This document shows, piece after piece, positions 8,204-16,933 of a DNA stretch of 34,610 nucleotides. Where the stretch lies: the NCBI GenBank assembly GCA_028873125.1, contig JAGWMQ010000024.1:1-34610 (forward strand), written 5' to 3'. This stretch comes from Verrucomicrobiota bacterium (lineage in GTDB: Bacteria > Verrucomicrobiota > Verrucomicrobiia > Limisphaerales > UBA11358). Position numbers and translations under genes: made by a program. The notes under the pieces were generated by a model. The model was not told the DNA's origin and did no database searches. It saw nothing but the letters and a program-made list of their open reading frames with translations. The number at the start of each line of letters is the position of its first letter. Positions within the stretch are counted from its first letter, which is position 1.

Positions 8204-9447
8204 TTCATGAACGCACGCAGTGCCGCGCCTGCGGCTCGAGAAATCTGATGCTGATCCTTGACCTGGGGAAGACGGCGCTGGCGAATGATTTCTTGCCGCC
8301 GGAGGACGTGGAGAAATACCACACCTTTCTGCCGCTGCGGGTGATGCTGTGCCCGGAGTGTTCGCTCGTGCAACTGGCCGATACGGTGGACCCAACCATT
8401 CTCTATTCCCACTATGCCTACGTCACCTCCACGTCGGCGACGATGGATGCGCATTTGAACCAGCAGGCGGCGCATCTGCTGGCCACCGCCCACTTGGGCG
8501 CCGGCTCGAAGGTCCTGGAGATTGCCTCCAACACCGGCGTCTTCCTGAAGAAATTCAAGGAGCAGGGTTGCGAGGTCCTCGGGATTGAACCGGCCGGCAA
8601 CATTGCCGACATCGCCGTCGCCACGGCCATTCCGACGCGCAAGGAATTTTTCAACGCCGCCACCGCGCGCGGGTTGAAGGCCGGCTGGGGCGCGGCCGAT
8701 TTGGTCCTGGGCCGGCACGTGTTCGCGCACATTGACGACCTCCAGGATTTGCTGGCCGGGCTGGAAGGCATCTCGCACCAGGAAACGCTGGTCGCCTTTG
8801 AAGTGCCGTACCTGGCGGATTTCTTCGAGCACACGGAATACGACACCATCTACCACGAACATCTCTCCTACCTTTCGGTGCGCTCCATCGAGGCGCTGGT
8901 CCAGGACTCGGCGTTTATGCTGTCCCGCGTGGACCACTATCCCATCCATGGTGGCTCGATCCTGTTTCATCTCCGGCTTCGGTCGTCCCGGCCGGCGGTG
9001 CATGAAAGCGTCCCGAAGGCTCTGGAGACGGAACAACAGATGCGGTTGGCCGAGCCGGCCACGTGGGCGGCGTTCGCCCGGCGCGTCCATCACATCCGCG
9101 CCGAACTGCCCGCCTTGTTGCGCCGGCTGAAGGCGCAGGGCAAGCGCCTCATCGGCTACGGCGCGTCGGCCAAGGGCAACACGCTGCTCAACACCTGCGG
9201 GATCAGCACCCGGGAACTGGATTACATCATTGACAACACGCCGTTCAAGCAGCACAAGGTCGCGCCCGGCTCGTGGATTCCCATCCGCCCGCCGGAAAGG
9301 TTGTTGAGCGACCCGCCGGATCACGCCCTGCTGCTGGCCTGGAATTTTGCCCCGGAGATCCTGCGGCGCGAGGCTGAATTTCAAAAGCGCGGTGGACGGT
9401 TCATCCTGCCGATCCCGGAGCCGAAGATCATTCCGTTTCCCAGATGA
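8200..9447 (+). CDS. Sugar-nucleotide C-methyltransferase (TylCIII/TcaB9 type)
   Basis: 415 aa with the three-part architecture of this family. Four cysteines, Cys8, Cys11, Cys51 and Cys54 (CRACGS and CPECS), form an N-terminal zinc site. A class I SAM-binding fold follows, with VLEIASNTGVFLKKF (105-119). YHEHLSYLS (218-226) is the catalytic Tyr/Glu/His segment of 3-C-methyltransferases acting on 4-keto-6-deoxy sugars. The C-terminal Rossmann-like domain has IGYGASAKGNTLLN. The likely reaction is transfer of a methyl from SAM to a sugar ring carbon, giving a branched-chain deoxyhexose. It overlaps its neighbours on both sides by four bases, so it belongs to the same translationally coupled operon. 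Confidence 0.87.
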   Translation: MIHERTQCRACGSRNLMLILDLGKTALANDFLPPEDVEKYHTFLPLRVMLCPECSLVQLADTVDPTILYSHYAYVTSTSATMDAHLNQQAAHLLATAHLGAGSKVLEIASNTGVFLKKFKEQGCEVLGIEPAGNIADIAVATAIPTRKEFFNAATARGLKAGWGAADLVLGRHVFAHIDDLQDLLAGLEGISHQETLVAFEVPYLADFFEHTEYDTIYHEHLSYLSVRSIEALVQDSAFMLSRVDHYPIHGGSILFHLRLRSSRPAVHESVPKALETEQQMRLAEPATWAAFARRVHHIRAELPALLRRLKAQGKRLIGYGASAKGNTLLNTCGISTRELDYIIDNTPFKQHKVAPGSWIPIRPPERLLSDPPDHALLLAWNFAPEILRREAEFQKRGGRFILPIPEPKIIPFPR

Positions 9448-10526
9448 GCATGTTCGCCCCCGAACGGCCACCCCAGGCGGCGGCGCCGGCGCCGCTGATC
9501 TCCGTCGTGGTGGTGAATTACAATTGCCGGCGCTGGCTGGACCGCTTTTTTCCGTCCCTGCGGCAACAGACCATTTTCGAGCGCGTGGAGGTCGTTCTGG
9601 TGGACAACGCCTCCCGGGACGGTTCGGCGGAGATTTGCGAGAAGCAGATGGCGGCTTGGCGAAACGGGGTCTTCCTGCAGACCGGCGGCAACTACGGCTT
9701 CGGCGGCGGCAGCAACCGCGGCGCCAAAATCGCTCGCGGCAGGTGTCTTCTTTTCTTGAACCCGGATGTCTGGCTGGAAAAAAACTGCCTGGAGGAACTG
9801 TGGAGCCGGACGGAGACCGACGCCGCCCACGCGGCGTGCCCGCTGGTGCTGGACTATGACAGCGATGCGGTGCAGACGGTGGGGTCTTCGGGTTTCGATC
9901 TGTTCGGTTCCGTCATTCCCTCAAAGCCGGCAGAGCAACTTTCACGGATCTTTTCGGTGGGAACCTTCTTTTTCATTCGCCGCGACCTGTTTGAAAAGCT
10001 CGGCGGGTTTGACGAGGAGCTGTTCCTGTACAACGAGGAAATGGACCTGTCATGGCGCGCCTGGATGGCGGGCGAGCCGGTCACGTTGATTCGTTCCGCG
10101 CGGATTCATCACCAGGCGGCCTCGGCCGGGGATCGTCTCGTCGAGAACCGCACCAGTGACGCCAAACGCTTCTACGCCAACCGCAGCCAGTTGCTGACCC
10201 TTCTGAAAAACGCACAAGGCCCGCTCCTGTTGCTGGTGTTCACCCAGACGGCGCTCATCGCACTGGAAGCCGTCGTGGGGGCCGTACTGGCGCGGCGGCT
10301 CGCCTTTGTGCGGTGGGCCTTGTTCAAGCCGGTAGCCGATTGCTGGCGGTTGCGGCATCATGTCCTGCAACAGCGCCGGCACAATCGCACCTTCCGCCGT
10401 CATGGGGACTGGTGGATATTGCGGCGCTTTTTTTGTTTTGGGTTCGGGCGCTGGGCGGACGCAAAACGGCTGTTCAAGCTGGGCCTGAAAATTGACCCGG
10501 CGCCGCCGGGCGCGTCCGCCAAATAA
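9444..10526 (+). CDS. Glycosyltransferase family 2, rhamnosyltransferase-like
   Basis: 360 aa. The GT-A domain starts at ISVVVVNYNCRRWLDRF, with the donor-binding Asp in VEVVLVDNASRDGS, LNPDVWLEKN as the DxD-equivalent region, and GFDEELFLYNEEMDLSWR as the acceptor/catalytic segment (ED motif). The C-terminal 100 residues are basic and hydrophobic and probably sit on the membrane. The layout resembles WbbL-type rhamnosyltransferases. The ATG overlaps the methyltransferase stop by four bases. Its TAA stop is directly followed, with no intervening base, by the stop of the opposing glycosyltransferase gene. Confidence 0.85.
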   Translation: MSMFAPERPPQAAAPAPLISVVVVNYNCRRWLDRFFPSLRQQTIFERVEVVLVDNASRDGSAEICEKQMAAWRNGVFLQTGGNYGFGGGSNRGAKIARGRCLLFLNPDVWLEKNCLEELWSRTETDAAHAACPLVLDYDSDAVQTVGSSGFDLFGSVIPSKPAEQLSRIFSVGTFFFIRRDLFEKLGGFDEELFLYNEEMDLSWRAWMAGEPVTLIRSARIHHQAASAGDRLVENRTSDAKRFYANRSQLLTLLKNAQGPLLLLVFTQTALIALEAVVGAVLARRLAFVRWALFKPVADCWRLRHHVLQQRRHNRTFRRHGDWWILRRFFCFGFGRWADAKRLFKLGLKIDPAPPGASAK

Positions 10527-11423
10527 TCAGGCACCGCCGGGCGGGAAGCTGGGGTGCCGCCCCGTCCGGCCGCGCAACCCGTCGCACAGGCCCCGAAATG
10601 CGGCCGGCAATTTGGATTTGCGCCCCTTTTCCAAACAGAGAATCCGCCCCAGTTCCAACACCAGCCACGCCGCGTCGCGCAAAACCCAGAGCGGGGAAAC
10701 GGCGAGGTGGCGCCGGTAAAGGACCAGGCGGTTCCGCACGATGTAATAATACCGCCAGGCGGTATGGACGCGAAATGAGATCTGGAATCCAGGCCCGCGG
10801 CACGTCTGTTTTTCTCCCAGTTCGTGCTCCAAAAAAACTCCGGCCGCGCTCAAAATTTTGAATCCGCATTTTTGCAGCCGGAGACAGAAGTCGGTGTCCA
10901 CATAATCTATGAACAGCGCGTCATCAAAAGATCCGGCCGTCGAAAAGACTTCGGCCTTGATCAGGCTGCCCGAATTGACGGCCCCCCGGACGAACGACCA
11001 GGCCCCCCGCGCGGGTTGTGGCTTGCCCGCCCGGGCGCGCGGCTCGCCCCAGCCGCCGGGCACGATCATCCCCACGTTCCGGGAGGCCGGACACGTTTCG
11101 TAGGCTTGAAAAAGGCCTTCAAAATAATTCTCGGAAATGGCGCTGTCCTGGTCAAAGGTGGCGATCCAAGGCCGGCCGAAGGACAGGGCGCGGCGGATGC
11201 CCATGTTCAAGGCGGTGGCGATGCCGAGATTGGAGCCGTTGCGCCGGAGCTCCACTCCCGGCAACCTCGCGGCCGATTCAACAAACTGCAACGAACTGCC
11301 TCCGGAGCCATTGTCCACCAGAATGATTTCCGCAACCCGGCTGGAAAGCCGGTGCAAGTGGTCCAAGAGTTTTGCGTCCGGCTGGTAGGTGACGACCACC
11401 GCCGAAATCAAGGGCAAAACCAT
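10527..11423 (-). CDS. Glycosyltransferase family 2 (RfbF-like)
   Basis: 298 aa from the ATG at 11423, which puts LISAVVVTYQPDAKLL at the N-terminus as usual; in-frame starts also exist at 11459 and 11516, none with a clear ribosome-binding site. EIILVDNGSGGSS, IATFDQDSAISENY (the D-Q-D metal motif) and LFIDYVDTDFCLRLQ are typical of RfbF-type rhamnosyltransferases. It probably adds a deoxyhexose in the same glycan as the forward-strand block, although it is transcribed toward it. It is divergent from tig, with about 150 bp between the two starts. Confidence 0.82.
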   Translation of the reverse strand: MVLPLISAVVVTYQPDAKLLDHLHRLSSRVAEIILVDNGSGGSSLQFVESAARLPGVELRRNGSNLGIATALNMGIRRALSFGRPWIATFDQDSAISENYFEGLFQAYETCPASRNVGMIVPGGWGEPRARAGKPQPARGAWSFVRGAVNSGSLIKAEVFSTAGSFDDALFIDYVDTDFCLRLQKCGFKILSAAGVFLEHELGEKQTCRGPGFQISFRVHTAWRYYYIVRNRLVLYRRHLAVSPLWVLRDAAWLVLELGRILCLEKGRKSKLPAAFRGLCDGLRGRTGRHPSFPPGGA

Positions 11424-11573
11424 GGGCGGATGTTCAGAAGAAGGCCCAACGGTGTCCATAGAAATTTCAAAAACCGCCACGGTTCCGAACGACCGCTTCT
11501 GGAGACCGAAATCCATTGACGCGCCTTGCGGGATGGTTTTATGCTGCGCGGCTCGCTAGACGAGAAAATTGCC

Positions 11574-12887
11574 GTGAACGTCACCGTTGAAAATCTGGCG
11601 CCGTGCAAGAAATTGCTGCGCGTGGAACTGGACGCCAAAGCCGTGGATGAGGCCTTTGACACCGTCGCCCGGGATTTCCAGAAACAGGCCGCGCTGCCGG
11701 GCTTCCGTCCCGGCCGGGCGCCGCGCGACCTCGTCCTCAAGAAGTTCGAGAAGGACATCCAGGACGAGGTCAAACGCAAGCTCATCGGCGACGCCTATCG
11801 CCAGGCGCTCAAAGACCAGAAGATTGAGGCGCTGGGCTACCCGGACATCGAGGAAATCCAGTTTGGCCGCGGGCAGAATCTCCAGTTTGCGGCCACCCTC
11901 GAGACCCAGCCGGAATTTCAACTGCCCGAATACAAGGGCCTGCCCGTCCGGCGCGAAATCAAGTCCGTCACCGACGCCGACGTGGAGCGCGCGCTGAACC
12001 TGCTGGCGCGGCAGCACGTCCAATTCGAGACCGCGGCGCGCGAATTGAAAATGGGCGACGTGGCCGTCGTCAACTACGCCGGCGCCTGCGACGGCCAGCC
12101 GATCACGGCCACCGCGCCGACGGCGACCGGCCTGACGGAGCAGAAAAATTTCTGGGTGGACGTTGCGCCCGACGCCTTCATCGCCGGGTTTGCCGGCCAG
12201 CTCGTGGGCGCCAAGGCCGGCGACAAGCGGACGGTGACGGTGGATTTCCCGGCCGACTTCGTCACCCGGGAACTGGCGGGCAAAAAGGGCGTGTTTGAAG
12301 TGGAAATCATCGAGGTGAAGGAAAAGGCGCTGCCGACGATTGACGACGCCTTCGCCAAAAAATACGACGCGGAGAACCTGGAGAAGCTGCGCGAAGGGGT
12401 CCGCCGCGACCTGGAAAACGAGTTGAAATACTCACAGGACAAGGCCGTGCGCGCACAGATCGTCCGCGATTTGCTCGCCCGCGTGAATTTTGACCTGCCT
12501 GAAACGGCGCTCGCGCACGAAACGCGCAACGTGGTCTATGACATCGTGCGGGAAAACACGCGCCGCGGCGTCACGCGCGAGTCCATCGAACAGCACAAGG
12601 AGACCATTTATACCAGCGCCGCCAACAGCGCCCGGGACCGCGTGAAGCTGGCGTTCTTGATCCAGCGCATCGCCGAGAAAGAAGGCATCAAGGTGTCGCA
12701 GGAGGAACTGTTGCAGCGGGTGCAGACGCTGGCGGCGATGTACCAGATTCCGCCCGACAGGTTTCTCAAGGACCTGCAGAAGCGCGACGGCGTGCCGGAG
12801 CTTTACGACCAGATCGCCCACGAAAAGGTGCTGGGCTTTCTGGAAATTAACGCCAAGATCGAGAACGTCCCGGCGGCCGCAGGCTGA
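11574..12887 (+). CDS. tig: Trigger factor
   Basis: 437 aa from the GTG at 11574. This start puts the ribosome-docking signature GFRPGRAP at residues 43-50, the same place as in E. coli trigger factor; in-frame starts at 11526 and 11541 would add an unusual N-terminal tail. A GAGA lies about 8 nt before the GTG. The N-terminal ribosome-binding domain is followed by an FKBP-type prolyl isomerase domain (GDVAVVNYAGACDGQ through VFEVEIIEVKEKALP) and a helical C-terminal chaperone domain. It holds nascent chains at the ribosome exit, upstream of DnaK and GroEL. The usual downstream clpP-clpX genes are absent; a tolC-type gene follows after 158 bp. Confidence 0.95.
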   Translation: MNVTVENLAPCKKLLRVELDAKAVDEAFDTVARDFQKQAALPGFRPGRAPRDLVLKKFEKDIQDEVKRKLIGDAYRQALKDQKIEALGYPDIEEIQFGRGQNLQFAATLETQPEFQLPEYKGLPVRREIKSVTDADVERALNLLARQHVQFETAARELKMGDVAVVNYAGACDGQPITATAPTATGLTEQKNFWVDVAPDAFIAGFAGQLVGAKAGDKRTVTVDFPADFVTRELAGKKGVFEVEIIEVKEKALPTIDDAFAKKYDAENLEKLREGVRRDLENELKYSQDKAVRAQIVRDLLARVNFDLPETALAHETRNVVYDIVRENTRRGVTRESIEQHKETIYTSAANSARDRVKLAFLIQRIAEKEGIKVSQEELLQRVQTLAAMYQIPPDRFLKDLQKRDGVPELYDQIAHEKVLGFLEINAKIENVPAAAG

Positions 12888-13045
12888 AACGGGACAGCCG
12901 CGAGGAAAGGACAGGACCCGGGGAGATTTTCTCCCTCCGCCTTTTTGCGTTCGGCTGCCGCAGTTAACCGGTTGGTTACCTCGCCCGGCGGGCGGCTTGT
13001 CTTGCGTTTGACGAACGGGCGGGAAAGGCGCAAACTCGGCCCGCC

Positions 13046-14554
13046 ATGAAACGCTTCAACGTCATCGGGTTTTTTTTTGCCGCGGCCCTGGCCGCCGGAG
13101 CGCAGACCAATTCAACGGTCGTGGCAACCAACGCCAGCGTGCGCGCCATGTCGCTGCAGGACTGCCTTCAAGCGGCGCTGCGGCAGAATTTCGACGTGCA
13201 AATCCAGCGCTACAACCCGCAAATCCAGCTTTACAATTTGCGTGCGGCCTACGGCGGTTATGACCCCTCCTTCAATATTTCCGGGCAGCACAACTACAGC
13301 GTTTCGCCCAGCCGGTACAATCCCTACGCCACCAATCAAACTCCGGCCTCCGTGTCCGACGAGAACTCCTTCAACTCCGGCCTCGGCGGCTCATTACCCT
13401 GGGGATTGCAATACGGTTTGAGCGGCAGCGTTTCGGAAACGTACGGGAACAACGGGCTGCCGTTTGACAACTCCTTCGGCAACATCGGCGTCAATCTCAC
13501 CCAGCCGCTGTTGAAGAATTTCTGGATGGACAGCACGCGTCTGAACATCCGCGTCGCCAGGAACCGGCTCAAATACTCCGAACAAGGATTGCGCCAGCAA
13601 CTGATCACCACGGTCACCGCCGTCGAGGACGCCTATTACGAACTCATTTACGCGCAGGAAAGCGTCCAGGTCCAGCAGGAGGCGCTCAACCTGTCCCAAA
13701 CGCAATTGGACCAGGACAAACAGCGGGTGCAAATCGGCACGCTGGCCATTCTGAGCGTGCAACAGGACGAGTCGCAGGTGGCCCAGAACAAGGCCAACCT
13801 CATCGCCGCCCAAAGCACGCTGGACACGGACCAGAACACCCTGAAAAACCTGCTGACCGACCAGTATTCCAAGTGGCACGACGTGGACGTCGAGCCGACG
13901 GCCGCCTTGACGGCCTCGCCGCAAACGTTCGATTTGCAGGAAAGCTGGAACGCGGGCATGACCGAGCGTCCGGATTTGCTGCAGGCGCGTCTGAACGTGG
14001 AACGGCAGGGCATCCAGTTGAAATATGACCGTAACCAGCTTTTCCCCGAACTCGATTTGGTCGGCTCCTACGGTTTCAACGCCGGCGGGGGAAGGGAATT
14101 CAGCGACTCGTTCGGGCGATTCAACGAAGGCAACGCGCCGTTCTACAGCTACGGCGCGCAACTGAGGGTTCCCCTGAGCAACGTCGCCGCGCGCAACAAC
14201 TACAAGTCCACCCAGGCCACGTTGCAACAGGTCCTGCTCCAGCTCAAACAACTCGAGCAAAACGTCCTGGTGGAAATTGACAACGCGGTGAAGCAGGCGC
14301 AGTCGGCCTACCAAAGCGTGCAGGCCACGCGCCAGGCGCGCATCTACGCCCAGGCCGCGCTGGACGCCGAGGAGAAGACCTACGCCGTCGGCAAGGCTAC
14401 CACCTTCGAGGTGCTCCAATACCAAAACAACCTGACCGGCGCGCGCTCGCAGGAAATCCGCGCCCTGGCCAACTACAACGAGGCCCTGGCCAACCTCGCC
14501 CAGCAGGATGGCACCACCCTCCAACGCAACGACATCAACCTTGAGGAGAAATGA
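13046..14554 (+). CDS. TolC family outer membrane protein
   Basis: 502 aa. The N-terminal stretch MKRFNVIGFFFAAALAAGAQ is a signal peptide. SLQDCLQAALRQNFDVQIQRYNPQ is the typical opening of an outer membrane efflux protein repeat, and the long Gln/Ala-rich helices (roughly 175-260 and 380-490) fit the TolC periplasmic tunnel. YEELIYAQESVQ-like and YAVGKATTFEVLQYQNNL segments mark the ends of the two pseudo-repeats. It would act as the outer-membrane exit duct of a tripartite efflux or type I secretion system, but no membrane-fusion protein or pump is next to it. A GTTGAAG-type repeat starts five bases after the stop. Confidence 0.88.
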   Translation: MKRFNVIGFFFAAALAAGAQTNSTVVATNASVRAMSLQDCLQAALRQNFDVQIQRYNPQIQLYNLRAAYGGYDPSFNISGQHNYSVSPSRYNPYATNQTPASVSDENSFNSGLGGSLPWGLQYGLSGSVSETYGNNGLPFDNSFGNIGVNLTQPLLKNFWMDSTRLNIRVARNRLKYSEQGLRQQLITTVTAVEDAYYELIYAQESVQVQQEALNLSQTQLDQDKQRVQIGTLAILSVQQDESQVAQNKANLIAAQSTLDTDQNTLKNLLTDQYSKWHDVDVEPTAALTASPQTFDLQESWNAGMTERPDLLQARLNVERQGIQLKYDRNQLFPELDLVGSYGFNAGGGREFSDSFGRFNEGNAPFYSYGAQLRVPLSNVAARNNYKSTQATLQQVLLQLKQLEQNVLVEIDNAVKQAQSAYQSVQATRQARIYAQAALDAEEKTYAVGKATTFEVLQYQNNLTGARSQEIRALANYNEALANLAQQDGTTLQRNDINLEEK

Positions 14555-14558
14555 AAAC

Positions 14559-14582
14559 GTTGAAGGGTTGAGGCGTTGAAGC
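14559..14582. repeat. GTTGAAG-type tandem repeat after the tolC-type gene
   Basis: Three contiguous 8-nt units: CGTTGAAG (14559-14566), GGTTGAGG (14567-14574) and CGTTGAAG (14575-14582). They lie between the convergent tolC-type and CAAX protease genes. The same unit occurs inverted at the end of the flippase gene. Confidence 0.6.
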
Positions 14583-14625
14583 GGGAGGACCGGCGGCGAG
14601 GCGGCGCGCTTTCTCCGGTCACGAC

Positions 14626-15330
14626 TCATCCCCAAAACTGCCAGGCGCCCCGCCAGACGACCCAAATCCCCAGCAGAAAGTTCGTGACCGCGTGCGCCGT
14701 CATCGCGTCCCCCAGCCGGTTCTTGCGGAGCACCAGCCATTGAAACGCCGCGCCGCACAGCACCCCCGCCAGCCATTCGTTGTGCGAAAAGCCAAAGATC
14801 AGGGCCGTCACCCAAAACGGCCCCGGCAGGAACCGGTTCAGCGGCACGGACAGAAAATCCTGGCGCGCCGCGTAGCGATACAGGAACGACCGGTAAAAAA
14901 CCTCCTCGAGCGGCGGCACCACCAACGTCGAGCCAAGCAGCCGCGCCGCGATGAACATCCCGGCGAGCGCCGAGCCGCGGCCAAACAGCCCGTTCGGGTT
15001 CCACGGTGGGGTGAGCGGCGCATGGACCAGGCCGAGTTTGCTCCAAAGAGAGTTTTGCGTCGTCCAGTCGCCGGAGACGCCGACCCAGACGACGAAAATT
15101 CCCACACCCACGGCCACCGCCTCCCAACTGACCGCCCAGCGCATTTCCGAAACGAACGGGCGCATCTCCCGGATCAGCCACGCGCCCGCGAGCGTCTTGC
15201 CCAGGTAAAACCAGCAGGCCGAAGCCGCGCCGAAACGTCCCTGGCAGAAGGTCAGCGCCAGAAAAATGACGAACGGCGCGACGCGCACGGCGGGCGGCGA
15301 CCGGGCGAAGGGCTTTTCCAGAAAACGCAC
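14626..15330 (-). CDS. CAAX (CPBP) family intramembrane protease, exosortase-locus type
   Basis: 234 aa with several membrane segments. The catalytic motifs of CPBP proteases are present: EE-x3-R (Glu142, Glu143, Arg147 in PPLEEVFYRSF), His183 in FGFSHNEWLAG, and His213/Asn217 in AHAVTNFLLG. It is probably a metal-independent glutamate intramembrane protease. The length and the neighbouring ATPase and GspB-like genes match the CAAX protease-related proteins found in exosortase/PEP-CTERM loci, though no exosortase is visible here. It starts 20 bp after the GspB-like stop and is the last gene of the minus-strand run from hisC. Confidence 0.8.
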   Translation of the reverse strand: MRFLEKPFARSPPAVRVAPFVIFLALTFCQGRFGAASACWFYLGKTLAGAWLIREMRPFVSEMRWAVSWEAVAVGVGIFVVWVGVSGDWTTQNSLWSKLGLVHAPLTPPWNPNGLFGRGSALAGMFIAARLLGSTLVVPPLEEVFYRSFLYRYAARQDFLSVPLNRFLPGPFWVTALIFGFSHNEWLAGVLCGAAFQWLVLRKNRLGDAMTAHAVTNFLLGIWVVWRGAWQFWG

Positions 15331-15350
15331 GCAAAGCTCCGGTGGAGACC

Positions 15351-15959
15351 TCAGTCGCCCAGTTTCAGGTTGGTGACCGTTCCATCCGCGGCCTCCAAGG
15401 TGACGGCGGAATTTAAAATCGCCTTGACGCGAAACCGGCCCACGCGGTCGCCGACGCGGACGTTTTTGCCGTTCACGATGGCCCGCGGCGCGGCGGGATC
15501 AAAAAGGATGCCCTGCAATCGGGGGCCGGGCGGCGGGGCAACCGCGCCCGTGGCGTTGGAGGCGATCGCCGCGTTCGTTTGAGAAACGACCGGTGGCAAC
15601 GTTCCGTTGGCCGCCGGCGCCGGGGCAGGCGGAGATTGGCTTGGCGGCGTTGCAGGAAGCGCCGGCGCCGGAGACGACGCAGGAGGCGCAACAGCGGGAG
15701 CCGGGACCGGGTTCTTGACCACCGCCGGCGGCACGGCCGCGACAACGGCAGGCCTCGGCGGGCGGGTACGGCTGGCCGTGGCCAGCCCGATAAGAAAGCA
15801 CGCAACGGCCACCAACAGAACGATCCCCACCGCCAGAGTCCAGGCGAGACGGCCGGACGGGCGCGATTCCACCGGCAACAGCGGCGGTCCTCCGGCCGGG
15901 GGCGGATGGGGTGGCTGAGATTGCCGGGCGCGTTTGAGGGCGTCGTTGATCAGGCTCAT
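15351..15959 (-). CDS. GspB-like secretion accessory protein
   Basis: 202 aa in three parts. A short cytoplasmic start MSLINDALKRARQ is followed by one membrane helix (about 39-61), a long Ala/Pro-rich periplasmic linker (62-145), and a C-terminal domain LQGILFDPAAPRAIVNGKNVRVGD that matches the GspB/ExeB periplasmic domain. In type II secretion GspA-GspB pairs insert the secretin through the peptidoglycan. Here it follows an ExeA/GspA-type ATPase, as expected. The low-complexity linker makes its exact length unreliable for comparison. Confidence 0.78.
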   Translation of the reverse strand: MSLINDALKRARQSQPPHPPPAGGPPLLPVESRPSGRLAWTLAVGIVLLVAVACFLIGLATASRTRPPRPAVVAAVPPAVVKNPVPAPAVAPPASSPAPALPATPPSQSPPAPAPAANGTLPPVVSQTNAAIASNATGAVAPPPGPRLQGILFDPAAPRAIVNGKNVRVGDRVGRFRVKAILNSAVTLEAADGTVTNLKLGD

Positions 15960-15963
15960 GGCG

Positions 15964-15991
15964 GGTTTCAGGTTTCAGATCCCAGGTTTTG
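15964..15991. repeat. Degenerate heptamer repeat before the GspB-like gene
   Basis: Four 7-nt units in register: GGTTTCA (15964-15970), GGTTTCA (15971-15977), GATCCCA (15978-15984) and GGTTTTG (15985-15991). They lie in the 67-bp gap between the ATPase stop and the GspB-like start, five bases upstream of the latter. Confidence 0.65.
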
Positions 15992-16026
15992 CCGCGGCCA
16001 ACATCCTGCAACTTGGGATACGGACT

Positions 16027-16848
16027 TCATCCGTGGATGTCTCCTTCCAGTTCGCGCACGGCGCGGCTGATGGTGTGGTAGTTGATGCAGTCGGTCTGGG
16101 TGACGAAGCCGGCGAGCAACGCCTTGTCACAGACGGCGTTGATGAGCCGGGGGATGCCGCTACTATAGCGGAACACGCGCCAGAGGGCCGGACGCGTGAA
16201 GAACGGCGCGCCTTTGGACCCGGCCAGTTCGAGCCGGTGCTGGACGTATTGGCCGGTCTCAAACCGCGTCAGCGGCGCCAGATGATACCGCACCGTGATG
16301 CGCTGGCGCAGTTGCCGCAGACGGGGATGGTTCAGACGGTCGCGCAATTCGGGCTGGCCCAGCAGCACGATTTGCACCAGCTTGCCGTGGTCGGTCTCGA
16401 GGTTCGAGAGCAGCCGCACCTGTTCGAGCAGTTCGTCCGTCAAATCCTGCGCCTCGTCAATGATCAGCACGGTTTCCCGGTTCTGTTCGGCCTGCTTGAG
16501 CAGAAATTCATTGAGCAGGGCCAGGGTTTCCAGCCGGTCGAGGTTCAGGCTGTGGATCGGCAACCCAAACTCCCGCGCGATGGCCTTCATCAGTTCCCCG
16601 GCGCTCAACACCGGATTGAGAATGAGCGCGGTCGAAAAACGGCCGTCAAGTTGTTCGAGCGCCGCGCGGCAGAGCGTGGTTTTGCCGGCGCCGACCTCGC
16701 CGGTGAGCTGCACGAACCCCTTGCGCTCGCGAATGCCAAAGAGCAGGTGGTTCAACGCCTCGCGGTGCTTGGCGCTGTGAAAAAGGAAGCTCGGGTTCGG
16801 CGTCAGGTCGAACGGCGGGCGCGTCAAACCGTAGTATTCCAAATACAC
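16027..16848 (-). CDS. ExeA/GspA-type AAA ATPase (exosortase-system associated)
   Basis: 273 aa. MYLEYYGLTRPPFDLTPNP is the hallmark N-terminus of ExeA-like ATPases and of the XrtA/PEP-CTERM-associated ATPase. Walker A is GEVGAGKTT (50-58), Walker B LIIDEAQDL (about 126-134), and the region ending PRLINAVCDKALL is the sensor-2/winged-helix part. The start codon is GTG at 16848. Unlike full GspA it ends after the AAA module, without a long periplasmic peptidoglycan-binding part, which fits the PEP-CTERM subfamily. It probably works with the downstream GspB-like protein at the cell envelope. Confidence 0.84.
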   Translation of the reverse strand: MYLEYYGLTRPPFDLTPNPSFLFHSAKHREALNHLLFGIRERKGFVQLTGEVGAGKTTLCRAALEQLDGRFSTALILNPVLSAGELMKAIAREFGLPIHSLNLDRLETLALLNEFLLKQAEQNRETVLIIDEAQDLTDELLEQVRLLSNLETDHGKLVQIVLLGQPELRDRLNHPRLRQLRQRITVRYHLAPLTRFETGQYVQHRLELAGSKGAPFFTRPALWRVFRYSSGIPRLINAVCDKALLAGFVTQTDCINYHTISRAVRELEGDIHG

Positions 16849-16933
16849 GGCGGAGATTTAGCAGAAAGCGGGGGCGCGGCAAGCAAGGTTTTTGCACGCC
16901 CGCCGCAAGTCCTGAAAAGCGGAGTCCGCGGCG

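Noticed and set aside
12963-12979. Inverted repeat TAACC-GGTT-GGTTA upstream of the first tolC-type gene as an operator
   Set aside because: Arms of five bases only, and no regulator gene nearby; it may be chance.
14588-14620. GACCGG...CCGGTC as a terminator between the tolC-type gene and the CAAX gene
   Set aside because: Six-base arms, a 21-nt loop and no T-run on either side.
13394-15334. 646-codon minus-strand frame covering the tolC-type and CAAX genes
   Set aside because: It crosses two genes that are clearly real on other frames, and its translation is Arg/Gly/Leu-biased low complexity.
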